Assembly (NCBI GenBank): GCA_001969505.1
Contig: LSSK01001193.1
Coordinates: 1 to 25,208, forward strand
Reading direction: 5' to 3'
DNA: 25,208 nucleotides
Origin: Zancudomyces culisetae
Taxonomy: Eukaryota > Kickxellomycota > Harpellomycetes > Harpellales > Legeriomycetaceae
Shown piece after piece: positions 1-9,441 of this stretch. The position numbers and the translations under genes are program-made. The notes below the pieces were generated by a model, which was not told where the DNA came from, made no database searches, and saw nothing but the letters and a program-made list of their open reading frames with translations. Positions within the stretch are counted from its first letter, which is position 1, and the number at the start of each line of letters is the position of its first letter.

Positions 1-506
1 TCAGTAAGTAAATCCTTCCTAATCTCGTCCCATCTGCTGCAATCTAATAAGTAATGCTCAACTGTTTCTTTTTCTTCTTTCTTACAGAACGGACATTTGG
101 CTTTGTAATCTGGATCTATAAACCCCGAATTTGCTAATCTCGTGGCGGTCCAAAATTGACCTATTCGAATTCGACCTACGAAAAGAATGTGTTTCATGTA
201 CTGTGGAAAAGCCGCTTGTAAGTCGACCCAGTTCCTTTGTCGGCCTGCTCCAACTTCCTTTATCCACTTTGTAATATTCGACTTGTCTTTCAGCCTGTTG
301 TTTATCTCGAGTGTCTCCTTAGTTTTTCTTACCTCTCCGGTTGGTACATTATCAATCTTGATCCTGTTGAGTCTGTTAGACCACCTTGTGTACCCTGTGA
401 CCCAAGTGTCCTTCGAGTGTTTGAAGGGGTTCTGTATTAAGTCTGCTATCCATGCATTAATAGTTTTTTCAACTTTTTTCTCATTATTCCTTGTACTAAG
501 CAGGGT
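1..506 (-). mobile_element. LINE-type reverse transcriptase, C-terminal fragment (partial)
   Basis: The minus strand is open for about 168 codons, from just after an in-frame TAA at 507-509 down to the window edge. The frame has no suitable start codon and continues beyond position 1. The translation contains WVDLQAAFPQYMKHILF, then IRIGQFWTATRLANSGF, then a zinc knuckle CPFC...EHYLLDC (C-x2-C-x9-H-x4-C) followed by SRWDEIRKDLL. This is the arrangement found at the C-terminus of non-LTR (LINE) reverse transcriptases, the zf-RVT region. The polymerase palm domain (FADD-type motif) is absent and should lie upstream (higher coordinates), but the Stm1-like gene is there instead. The copy is therefore probably 5'-truncated, as is common for LINE insertions, although a long-decayed copy is also possible. 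It could still be open at its 3' end outside the window. Confidence 0.75.
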
Positions 507-748
507 TTAGACACACTTATTTTGTTACACATAACTTTATATATATTTGAGATTTTAAAAGTTTAAGGAATGTTATATGATAAATAATAAATCCTATAAA
601 ATAACTGTAAAAGTAAAATATAGAGACAAGGTATCAAAGAAACAAATAACCATAAGTTAAGAAGACATGTTTTAAAAAAACATTTTTAGAGGGGAGGTGA
701 GGAGAAATAGGAACAAAGACAGAGTAGAATAAATCAAGAACTAAAGAC

Positions 749-1630
749 TTAACTCAAACTTGGGAAAGCACTGGTGTCGTTGACATTGAGGCCAGTTCCG
801 CGTGGTCTTTGAGTGCGGGATCTTGGCTTCTCATCACGCTTTCCACCACGTCTTGGACGCTCAGGAGCAGCAAAGTGGGTTGGGAGTTCAAATGGAACCT
901 TTTCGCGTTGTTGCTTTGAGGCTTTCTTTGCCTTTGATGAGGTCTTTGCGGCAAAGAAATCTTCTTCAGATCTAACAAGAACTGAAGATGCCTTCAATAC
1001 CTTTGAGTCAATACCACCTTCGTTGGCCTTACGTACATCCTTTGACTCGGCAAGTGGTGCTACAACCTTGGTTTGTTCTTTTCTGTATTCTTCAAGGGTC
1101 TTTGTAGTATCAACCTCAGCAGCAGGAACTTCTGCGGCTTCTTGGTCAGCAGCGACATCCTTGGATTCTTCCTTTGCAAGGGCAGCGGCTTCTGATTGAT
1201 CCTTGACAAGAGCACTGTCTTCACCAAGCCATCCGACCCTAGTCTTCTTCTCTGAATCTTCCAAACCGGTAGCTGAGTGACGGTCGAAAGGACGGCGAGA
1301 GCCTGCAGCTCCACCACGGCCACCACGACCACTCTTTCCTCTGAAACCACGGGAGTCACCACCTCTTGGTGCTGGTCTCTCAACACCTTCACGGACTGCT
1401 GGTCTAGCACGGTCTCCACCTCTATAGGCAGCATCTCTGTTTCCACCTTGTGGTCTTCTTTGACCACCAGCTACAGACTTTGGAGCTTCTGGTGCAGCCT
1501 TTACTGGCTTGGTTTCTGTTGGCTTAGCCTTCTTGTCCTTGGAGGCCTTTACAGCGAAGTTAACTTCGGCATCCTGAACATCGTCCTGGAGAAGCTCGAA
1601 AGGGTTTCTTGTTGCGGTAGAGCTTGACAT
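749..1630 (-). CDS. Stm1/HABP4/SERBP1-like ribosome-associated mRNA-binding protein
   Basis: This is an intronless 293-residue protein of low complexity, rich in Lys, Ala, Glu, Arg and Gly. It begins MSSSTATRNPFELLQDD; an NPFELL motif near the N-terminus is typical of the Stm1 N-terminal region. An RG/RGG-rich segment spans about residues 56-112. It is followed by the family hallmark RPFDRHSATGLEDSEKKTRVGW (about 113-134), then TLEEYRKEQ (about 180), and the C-terminus ends in a second RG-rich patch and SAFPSLS. Known family members (yeast Stm1, fission yeast Oga1, human SERBP1/HABP4) clamp idle ribosomes, bind mRNA and affect translation and TORC1 responses. Codons are distinctly G+C-rich compared with flanking DNA, which fits high expression. 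It is transcribed away from the PDI gene across a 1.8-kb spacer. Whether it is the direct Stm1 orthologue is inferred. Confidence 0.85.
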   Translation of the reverse strand: MSSSTATRNPFELLQDDVQDAEVNFAVKASKDKKAKPTETKPVKAAPEAPKSVAGGQRRPQGGNRDAAYRGGDRARPAVREGVERPAPRGGDSRGFRGKSGRGGRGGAAGSRRPFDRHSATGLEDSEKKTRVGWLGEDSALVKDQSEAAALAKEESKDVAADQEAAEVPAAEVDTTKTLEEYRKEQTKVVAPLAESKDVRKANEGGIDSKVLKASSVLVRSEEDFFAAKTSSKAKKASKQQREKVPFELPTHFAAPERPRRGGKRDEKPRSRTQRPRGTGLNVNDTSAFPSLS

Positions 1631-3444
1631 CTATTGTTATTTATATCTGATGGTTATTTCTTGATCAATAATTACGTAATTCGATTTAAAATTTTTCGTA
1701 CAAACCACGTGATACCAAACAACAAAATCAGACACCACTTAGGGCAAATAAACGTTCTTGTTCTTTTTACAAACATCAATCACTCCCACAACACAAATAA
1801 AACGAAATAGTATCAACTAGATGATACCTCTCTCAACACCCAATACATACACCCAACCCCACCCGAAAACCAAGGTATCTGATATAAACCGCCCCACTGA
1901 TCTTCTATAGGAACACAAATACAACATCTTGAATCTACGCCTTTGACCAATCAACAGCAGTTTTCAGAGTACCTGTCCCGTGACACAAAGCACGTTGCTA
2001 GTGATCTCTCAGCAGTTATCCACACATATGAGCTCTCTATTCTCAAACTCACCGTTTCGGCTATTTTTCAAAAATATACAAAGACATTTCTTTGATTTTT
2101 TCCTCATCTAACCCACGCCTTGTACCTCTTTGTGTTTTTGGATGTCGAGTTTGTAAATAAAAAACCGAACCCATAACGTAGTGCAGTCGAGTAAACAACC
2201 TCTTCTAAATCACAATGCTATACTGTCGAAGATCATATACCTGCGCTTTATTGAGATGCAACGGTATAGCTTAATCTCAAAATATATCCCCATTTTCTTG
2301 AAGAGTTGATTAATTACCGCCCTACGAATCCTCTTTTCTTTGTACTGTATATCCAATTTATCTTAAAATTCAGCAAAAATATATACATACGTTGATGCAC
2401 TTCAAGGTCAACCCATATTTTCGACGGGGCCTTTATTGTGTCTACAGTATCTTGTTTCCTCCGTTTCTTATGCACATCATTTCAGTCAAATAAAACACAT
2501 ACATCGTATTAAAAATCGCATTTACCTTTTAATATTCCTTTTTCCTCTAAAAGATTACTGAAAGATTCAATTTTCTGTTTTATCGTTTTATTTCGTTTTT
2601 TTTATTGCGCCGTTTTTACTCAATTATTTTCTCCTTTTGCCATTTTCCTTTTGATATTTTTAGTTTTTTTTATTCTCCATTGCGACAATTCTGTCAAAAC
2701 AAATAAAATCATCCGCAACAGATGACTGGCTAAAATGATGCATCGCTCTTTACTTTTTCTAATTACATTTTAGTTTTGTGATAATATTATCAGCACTTTC
2801 CAACATTGGTGCTGTGACTTTTATTTTCATTCAATCAGCTGCGAAAATTTGTCTGAACTGAAATTCATTTATCTATTTTGATTTGTCAGTTTCTCTATAT
2901 TTCTTCCCCTCCTCATTTCAGCTCGAAAAATCCAAATTAACACAACCTCCAAAAAAAAATAATAATAAATGTTTAGCTCAGCTCAGTTATGCCAATTATC
3001 AATCTCCGCCTTTTCCAAAACAAACCTGCCACTTTGACATTTCAACTTTCATGTCTTTTTTTAGCCACAATGCGTTTCAGCACCAGCACAAGTGCTAATT
3101 TCGAAAGTTAATAGGTTCATAGGGTATAATTTAGCAGACACGGTCTTCCCAAAAGTATGGCACTAGAAAATGTATTTACCACAAATAACCACTATTTTGC
3201 GCGTATACACGTTTCTATTTTCTTTCATTGTATTGCAGTATTCTTAGGCGAATAGCGAGGTATTTTTGATTCCTTCAAGTAATTGCATAAAATAGGTAAG
3301 ACAGGATCTTATACACTTTGTAATTTTTTTTCTTCACAGTTTTATCCTGTGTATCTGTAAAGATAATATTCACAAACAGATAAACCTGTACACTTAGGCC
3401 ATTACTAAGTATAAAAATAATACCAACAATAGCTACCATCCAGA
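1631..3444. other. Intergenic spacer between divergent genes; no gene recognised
   Basis: This 1.8-kb AT-rich stretch separates the divergently transcribed Stm1-like and PDI genes and must hold both promoters. A CACGTG E-box lies near 1707, about 75 bp upstream of the Stm1-like start codon. A TATAAAAA sequence (3410-3417) lies close to the PDI start codon. Pyrimidine-rich tracts occur around 2540-2680. A plus-strand open frame at 2883-3098 has no recognisable motif and looks random. I found no tRNA and no spliced coding sequence here. Confidence 0.5.
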
Positions 3445-4236
3445 ATGCGGCCCACATTAGCGTTAAACCTGATTTGCTTGTTACTAGTCAACTCTATACA
3501 TTTTTGTATAGCTGATTCGTTATACTCACGAGCAGATGTGGTCGAATTAACACCAAAAAACTTTGATTCTCTGGTCCACAAAAGCCCCTACCCCGTTGTC
3601 GTTGAATTCTACGCTCCATGGTGCGGACACTGCAAAAGCTTAGCTCCGATCTACAAAAGCGCTGCAAAATCAGGTGCTTCGCATGTAAAACTATACGCCG
3701 TGAATTGCGACGACCAAAATAATCGATCCTTGTGCAGTAAATATGGTATTCAAGGATTTCCAACTCTAAAAGGCTTTTTCGCTTCAAACGATAATGAGGA
3801 AAAGATACCTATTGATTACAATGGTGCACGAGAATCGAAAGCAATTCTAGATTTTGCTCGTACATATCTCAAAAGCAAGGTGAAAAGATTCAAGATTGAA
3901 AAACCCCAGGATGTCCAGGAAAAAATAAAAAAGTTTCTGACGCTATCCAATGCCCCAAATGCCTTATTATTTACTGATAAGAGCAGTATTCCAAACATGT
4001 GGAAGGGGCTATCAGTAGGGTATGGTGAAAGGTACATCTTTGGGGCAATCTTCTCACATCAAGAATCACTTGTAAAGGAATTTAGCGTTACCAAATATCC
4101 AACAATCATGGTTATCAAGAATGGGGACACAATTGATAAAGCTATTAGATATGAGGATGAGATGGATTACAGCTCAGTTGTGAAATTTTTGAAGAAGTAT
4201 GCCCTCCCCAAACAAATCAAGAAAGAAGAACTGTAG
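3445..4236 (+). CDS. ER protein disulfide isomerase, single CGHC thioredoxin domain (Mpd1/PDIA6-like)
   Basis: This is an intronless 263-residue protein. Residues 1-24 form a hydrophobic signal peptide. A thioredoxin domain follows (about 28-138) with EFYAPWCGHCKSLAP; the redox pair is C60-C63, and the cis-proline is in GFPTLKGF. A second thioredoxin-like half without an active site (about 145-255, containing YPTIMVIKNGD) resembles a PDI b-type domain. The last four residues are KEEL, a KDEL-type ER retrieval signal. The enzyme should form and rearrange disulfide bonds in secretory proteins in the ER lumen. The domain plan fits yeast Mpd1 or a shortened PDIA6/P5-type protein better than classical four-domain PDI. 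The start is supported by the signal peptide directly after it. An AATAAA at 4323-4328 is a plausible polyadenylation signal. Confidence 0.88.
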   Translation: MRPTLALNLICLLLVNSIHFCIADSLYSRADVVELTPKNFDSLVHKSPYPVVVEFYAPWCGHCKSLAPIYKSAAKSGASHVKLYAVNCDDQNNRSLCSKYGIQGFPTLKGFFASNDNEEKIPIDYNGARESKAILDFARTYLKSKVKRFKIEKPQDVQEKIKKFLTLSNAPNALLFTDKSSIPNMWKGLSVGYGERYIFGAIFSHQESLVKEFSVTKYPTIMVIKNGDTIDKAIRYEDEMDYSSVVKFLKKYALPKQIKKEEL

Positions 4237-5030
4237 CTATAACACACGCTTTTAACATATCACTACTTTTTTTTTTGCGTCTCAAGTCTTTTTTATTTTT
4301 ACAAGTCCCTGTTTTCGAGTGGAATAAAAAAAAGTTGTTGACAAGACGCGGTTGCTTCAATAGCTGCTGGTCTCACTATTACTTTAGCCGAAAGCACTAT
4401 TTATCAGAGTTACTTTGAACCTAAGTGAACTCGGTTCAGGATCGGGTTCAGTTTCAAACTTTGGCTTTGGTTTTGTTAGTACTTAATGTCTCTACCCTGC
4501 TACTAAGAACTAGGTGAATACTTTTCCTTTTGGTGTGTACTACAAAAAAAGCCTCCAGTTATCGACTTAACCTAGCACAACCGATCCTCTTTTCTTTCTA
4601 TAACCCCTAAACAACCAAGTAGATACTTGTTTTTTATCATTTGTGTTCAGCTAATTTTTCTCGAGTTCTTAATTTATATAGGCGGTTTTTGGCAATGTTA
4701 TACGAAAAGAAAAATAATGCCAATTTTATCCACAAATGACTACAAGCAGAAAAACTTCATTCCCGCCATAAAACTTACAAATTAAGCAATATTATATGTC
4801 TTTCAAAATTAAAAATAGTTTACTTAATATTCTATACTATTTTGGCTCCTCAATCTTTTTGTGGAAAACAAAGCTGAAATAACACTAAGCAGACGTAGAG
4901 GTAAGATGAGAAGCTGAAAACTCTCAACCTATTATTCTTGACTAAATGTTTGTAAATTCTTAATCCGTTAAAACAGGTTGGTTTGAATCACTTGCAAATA
5001 GAAAGGAAACCAAAAACGTCGGTAACGAAA
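4237..5030. other. Intergenic spacer PDI-ARP2; promoter region of ARP2
   Basis: About 0.8 kb of AT-rich DNA between two plus-strand genes. It should contain the PDI 3' UTR and the ARP2 promoter. At 4416-4449 there is a small cluster of TGAACC/GGTTCA words: an inverted pair at 4416-4421 and 4433-4438, and a further direct copy at 4444-4449. I recognise no known factor site in it. No coding sequence or RNA gene was seen. Confidence 0.45.
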
Positions 5031-6423
5031 ATGGGGGACAGAAGCGTAATTGTGGTTGACAATGGCACTGGTGTACGTAAAAGTCGTTATTTGACTACTA
5101 TGTTGAAATTATTATTATTCTTCAGAAATTAAAGAAATAATGTAAAAACATACTAAATAGTTTGCAAAAGTCGGATATGCGGGTTCTAATTTTCCAGAGC
5201 ATGTATTTCCATCTGTTGTGGGAAGGCCCATGTTGCGGGCAGAAGAGGCTAACAATGCAGCCGACTTACCCTTAGAAGTTAAAGACATTAATATCGGCAA
5301 CGAGGCAGCGGCTTTGAGATCAGTATTGTCAATGTCCTACCCATTGGAAAACGGAATTATAAAAAATTGGGAGGATATGAGACACGTCTGGAACTATACG
5401 TTTTATGAAAAACTCAAAATAGATCCCAGAGAAACAAAAATATTGTTGACGGAGGCTCCATTGAATCCACGCTCTAACAGGGAAAAGATGGTAGAGGTGA
5501 TGTTTGAGGAATATGGCTTTGAAAGCGTCTATGTAGCTATCCAAGCCGTCCTTACTTTGTACGCACAAGGTATGGCATTTTTAATCAAATCTTGTTTTTT
5601 TTTAATGATTTTAATATAGTCACAGAGGGGTATCTTGGGAAATAATAGTGATAAAATCTATTATCAATAATCCAACAAAATAGGTCTTTTGACAGGTGTT
5701 GTGATAGACTCAGGCGATGGTGTTACTCATATCATTCCGGTTTATCAGGGTTACTCTCTGCCACATCTAACTAGACGATTGGATGTTGCGGGTAGACATG
5801 TTACACACTATCTTATCAAATTGCTGCAAGCGCGTGGATATGCTTTCAATCGTACCGCTGATTTTGAAACTGTACGGCAAATCAAAGAAAAGACATGTTA
5901 CGTTAGCTTTGACCTGGAATTGGACAGAAAGCTGGCCACAGAAACAACTACATTGGTAAAGTCATACACTTTGCCCGATGGTAGGGTTATCAAAATATCC
6001 TCAGAAAGATTCCAGGCACCTGAATGTCTATTCCAGCCAGAACTGATAAACGTTGAATCTCCTGGTGTTGCTGAAATGCTGCTTAATGTTGTTCAAGAGG
6101 CATCAATCGACATCAGAGCCGATTTATACAAACATGTAGTCCTTTCCGGGGGAAGTTCAATGTATGCCGGATTCCCCAGCAGACTTGAAAAAGAAGTTAA
6201 ACAGCTTTATCTGGAAAGAGTGTTGAATGGGAATGTCGAGCGGCTTGACAAGTTCAAATTGCAGATTGACGATCCTCCAAACAGAAAGCATATGGTGTTT
6301 TTGGGAGGTGCCGTTCTTGCTGATGTAATGAAAAACAATGAAAGTGCCTGGATTACCAGAGCTGAATGGGAAGAGATGGGGGTTAAGTCTCTTGAAAAGA
6401 TCTCTTATGCTGGGATGTTATAA
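5031..6423 (+). CDS. ARP2: Actin-related protein 2 (Arp2/3 complex subunit), three exons
   Basis: The coding exons are 5031-5072, 5161-5569 and 5684-6423, giving 396 residues (human ARP2 has 394). Exon 1 encodes the phosphate-binding start [14 protein letters not shown]. Exon 2 resumes with [14 protein letters not shown] and continues through [13 protein letters not shown] and [11 protein letters not shown]. Exon 3 carries [16 protein letters not shown] (second phosphate loop), [34 protein letters not shown] and [17 protein letters not shown]. These are ARP2-specific matches rather than conventional actin. ARP2 and ARP3 together mimic an actin dimer that seeds branched filaments, used in cortical patches and endocytosis. 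Intron 1 is 88 nt (GTACGT...TACTAAATAG) and intron 2 is 114 nt (GTATGG...AAAATAG). FAKVGYAG has Val where ARP2 usually has Cys, which is probably neutral. AATAAA occurs at 6652-6657. Confidence 0.95.
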
Positions 6424-7532
6424 ATTTCACTCCATTTTTTTATCTTGCTGTTTTTTTTTTAACATGCATCTGTGTTTGTTTCAAGCGACGACTATGCCTA
6501 GTTTTATTACATTATTATACCATTCTATTACTAAAGATACGATTTTTGCTATATTTTGTCTACGCTTTCTTCAAAAGCTATCAGTGGTCAATACAAATAT
6601 AACTCTTCGGAGTTTTTATTATCAGTTATAACACTTTCAATTATTTCTAGAAATAAAGTCGTTAATAAGCTGGTGGCATAAGCTTTGAATCAAACATTTT
6701 GTTTGTTTTATATACGGTTACTCTTTGATGAGAAAGGGAGCTGTAAATAAACTATCAGACTTCTAGCTCCTAAACTCACCCTCCCGCCCCCCTCCCCCCT
6801 CCCCCCTCCCCACAAATTAAGATTGGTGGTAGGGCGAGGTTGGATGTCGAGTATATCGTTTTCTTTACAGTATAGATGCCATACTATAATGTTAAATGCG
6901 GGTGGATGATGATAAAGGCCAGATACAGGGTTTTGCTGGGAAAGCGATGAAGCCAATAAATTCTCAGATCACCATGCACACATTCATTAGAGAGCTCAAA
7001 TTTTTTACTTTTCTTTTTTTTAAAAAAAAGATAGTACTGGATTGTACTAGGGGAAAAGCAGGCTAAACAATAAAAGAGACATTCCGCGGGATGAACTTTG
7101 CAATTGGTGTTTATTTCATTCTGATTGATGTCGGGTGCATTTTCCTCAATTCATGTAAATCATTCTGCAGATAGAATAGTAATTAATTGCTATATTTTAG
7201 TTACTAATTGGTAAATTAGGCGTAGAAAAGACCAAACAAATTTGCCTATTATATTAAAGTGTCGTTTTAGACAAAAAAAGGAAATCAATGGTATTACAAA
7301 GAATGCAGCAAGATATTTGCAGATCCTGCTGAAGGCAAAAGAAAGAAAAAAGTACATTAAGTGTCGGCTTGTGAGTTCATGGTATTTTTTTTGATTCATT
7401 TATAAACAACTCGAGTATCATGTGTTCCGTCAGAAAAAATTAAATATACAATTTACATTTCGTTACCAGAACACTTTATTACGTATTACTCTACTTTAGT
7501 GTAAAGCAGTATAAGTATCAGTAGATGAAAAA
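6424..7532. other. Intergenic spacer with C-rich tract; no gene recognised
   Basis: This 1.1-kb spacer between ARP2 and the mannosidase gene is AT-rich apart from the C tract at 6779-6812, described separately. It holds the ARP2 3' UTR and the mannosidase promoter. Plus- and minus-strand open frames here are short, low in complexity and show no family motif. No RNA gene was seen. Confidence 0.5.
6779..6812 (-). repeat. Polypurine/polypyrimidine tract with G-quadruplex potential
   Basis: The plus strand carries a nearly pure C tract built from runs of three to six C separated by single T or G bases (CCCTCCC, then CCCCCC units split by T). The minus strand therefore has at least four runs of three or more G within about 32 nt, which meets the usual sequence rule for an intramolecular G-quadruplex; the plus strand could form an i-motif. 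It stands out sharply in AT-rich surroundings, about 360 bp downstream of the ARP2 stop codon. Confidence 0.7.
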
Positions 7533-9341
7533 ATGCTTGTCCCGAAACTTTACAAAAGAAAGATCCTAAGGGCTTCAATGTATACTATCTCCCTTATTGT
7601 GTTTTTAGAAATATTTATCCAGGTATTAGAATATATTGCAGGTAGTACTATTAGTCGGCAACCAGTGGATATATATCTAAAGAAGGAAAATATTTTGAGC
7701 AAAGTGGAGGCTAAAGACAAGTTTTATGAAGTTTTTGGAATAGGTAGATTGTTAAGAGATATTCTTGACCATGGGAGCCAAATAAGCATACTCAGGAAAA
7801 ATAGACAGGGCTCTGGGAATGATGATACCAATGGAGACACAGGATATGTGAACGAAATTAGGAAACAAGAGGTAATAGAAGCCATCAAGTTTGTATGGAG
7901 AGAAGGGTATGCTAAATATGCGTTTGGAAAGGACGAGCTCAAGCCTGTAACAAAAGGATACAGCCAGAAATGGGGCGGGTTGGGTGTAACGCTTATAGAT
8001 TCCCTTGATACATTGTACTTGGTAGGATTATACGATGAGTTTAAAGCAGGAAAGGATCACATTAAAAATATCGATTTTAGCAAGCTAAGCGGTGATAAAA
8101 ACAAAAGGACGAGTGTCTTTGAAACAGTGATTCGAATAGTTGGTGGACTTCTCAGCATATATGAAATAAGTGGAGAAAAAGTATTTTTGGAAAAAGCTGT
8201 AACTGTAACTGATATATTGATGTCTTGCTATGATGAAGGCAACAAATTCCCATATCCGTATATTAACTATAACACAAAAAAGCCAATCGAAACGATGGAA
8301 AGCACGCTCGCAGATATGGCCTCAATCCAGTTAGAAATGCTCAAACTCTCACAGCTTACTGGAAACCAAACATACTACCAAAAAGCCAAAAGGGTAATTG
8401 ATCATCTACAGGACACCGATGGAAAGGTTCCGGGAGCTGCTTTGGGTTTGTTTCCAGTAGTTGCAGATGTAAAGTATGGTTTTTTGGCAGGAAGAATCAC
8501 AGTTGGGGGATGTGGCGATAGTTTCTACGAATACTTGTTGAAATTAGCTATATTAGATAAAGACAATCACAGTCAGTACAGAAAAATGTATAAAAGGTCC
8601 ATAGAGGCAATTAAAGACAACATGGTTTACTTGTCAAAAGGTGGGCCAGAAGGTTTGGTATTTGTATCCGAACTGGAGTATGATGGAAGTACGGCAAATG
8701 GGCAAATGGAGCATTTGGCATGTTTTCTACCAGGTATACTCGCTTTGGGATCTAAGGTGCTGAATCGCACTCAAGATTTACCACTGGCCAAAGATCTGAT
8801 GTACACATGCTATTCACTATACAAGCATTCGCCCACGGGGCTTAGTCCTGAGACAGTAGTTTTTGAATTTGACTCGAAGATCAAAGGGTATTCGAGTGTT
8901 ACAAAGAAAATGCTAAAGAAAAGAGCTCAAATTCCAGTAATCAATCAGCGTAGATTTACAAGCAATAACAGCGATGCCTTTAATGGCACTTTTAAGGCTA
9001 AAGAAAGTAAATATATTTTGCGACCAGAGACTGTTGAGTCGTTGTTTTATTTATATCGAATAACTGGAGATACCAAGTACCAGGACTGGGGATATGAAAT
9101 ATTCTCTGCAATACAAAAATACACAAAAACACCAGCGGGGTATGCAGAATACAGCGATGTTGCCGTTTCCGATCCTGAAAAAATTGAGGCCAACTGGCGA
9201 GATAATATGGAAAGTTTCTTTATCTCTGAGACGCTAAAATACTTGTACTTGTTGTTTAGCTCGCCAGAGATACTGTCTTTAGATGAATATGTATTTAATA
9301 CAGAAGCCCATCCATTTAAAATTGGGTTGAAGAATCCCTAA
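7533..9341 (+). CDS. GH47 class I alpha-1,2-mannosidase (ER/Golgi, type II membrane)
   Basis: This is an intronless 602-residue protein. A short cytosolic stretch with basic residues precedes one membrane segment (about 16-36), typical of type II glycan-processing enzymes, followed by a stem and the GH47 barrel (about 115-600). Family landmarks are visible: LIDSLDTLYLVGL, SVFETVIRIVGGLLS (E197), GDSFYEYLLK (D329), the Cys pair C397 (EHLACF) and C426 (YTCYSLY), LRPETVESLFYLYR (E499/E502), NWRDNMESFFISETLKYLYLLF and FNTEAHPF (T590, calcium contact). All acidic catalytic positions of the family are retained. Such enzymes remove alpha-1,2-linked mannose from Man9GlcNAc2 N-glycans and help mark misfolded proteins for ER degradation. 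Whether it is the ER MNS1 type or a Golgi type cannot be settled from motifs alone. It is convergent with the Cup1-like gene, whose stop codon is only 100 bp away. Confidence 0.93.
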   Translation: MLVPKLYKRKILRASMYTISLIVFLEIFIQVLEYIAGSTISRQPVDIYLKKENILSKVEAKDKFYEVFGIGRLLRDILDHGSQISILRKNRQGSGNDDTNGDTGYVNEIRKQEVIEAIKFVWREGYAKYAFGKDELKPVTKGYSQKWGGLGVTLIDSLDTLYLVGLYDEFKAGKDHIKNIDFSKLSGDKNKRTSVFETVIRIVGGLLSIYEISGEKVFLEKAVTVTDILMSCYDEGNKFPYPYINYNTKKPIETMESTLADMASIQLEMLKLSQLTGNQTYYQKAKRVIDHLQDTDGKVPGAALGLFPVVADVKYGFLAGRITVGGCGDSFYEYLLKLAILDKDNHSQYRKMYKRSIEAIKDNMVYLSKGGPEGLVFVSELEYDGSTANGQMEHLACFLPGILALGSKVLNRTQDLPLAKDLMYTCYSLYKHSPTGLSPETVVFEFDSKIKGYSSVTKKMLKKRAQIPVINQRRFTSNNSDAFNGTFKAKESKYILRPETVESLFYLYRITGDTKYQDWGYEIFSAIQKYTKTPAGYAEYSDVAVSDPEKIEANWRDNMESFFISETLKYLYLLFSSPEILSLDEYVFNTEAHPFKIGLKNP

Positions 9342-9441
9342 TAACACCCGCCCATGTACACATGATATAATATTAAAGCCGGAAGACTACTTGAGGAGTG
9401 TAAAAAGCAGGAGGTGAGTTGAGGTGGGGGGATAAATAGGG

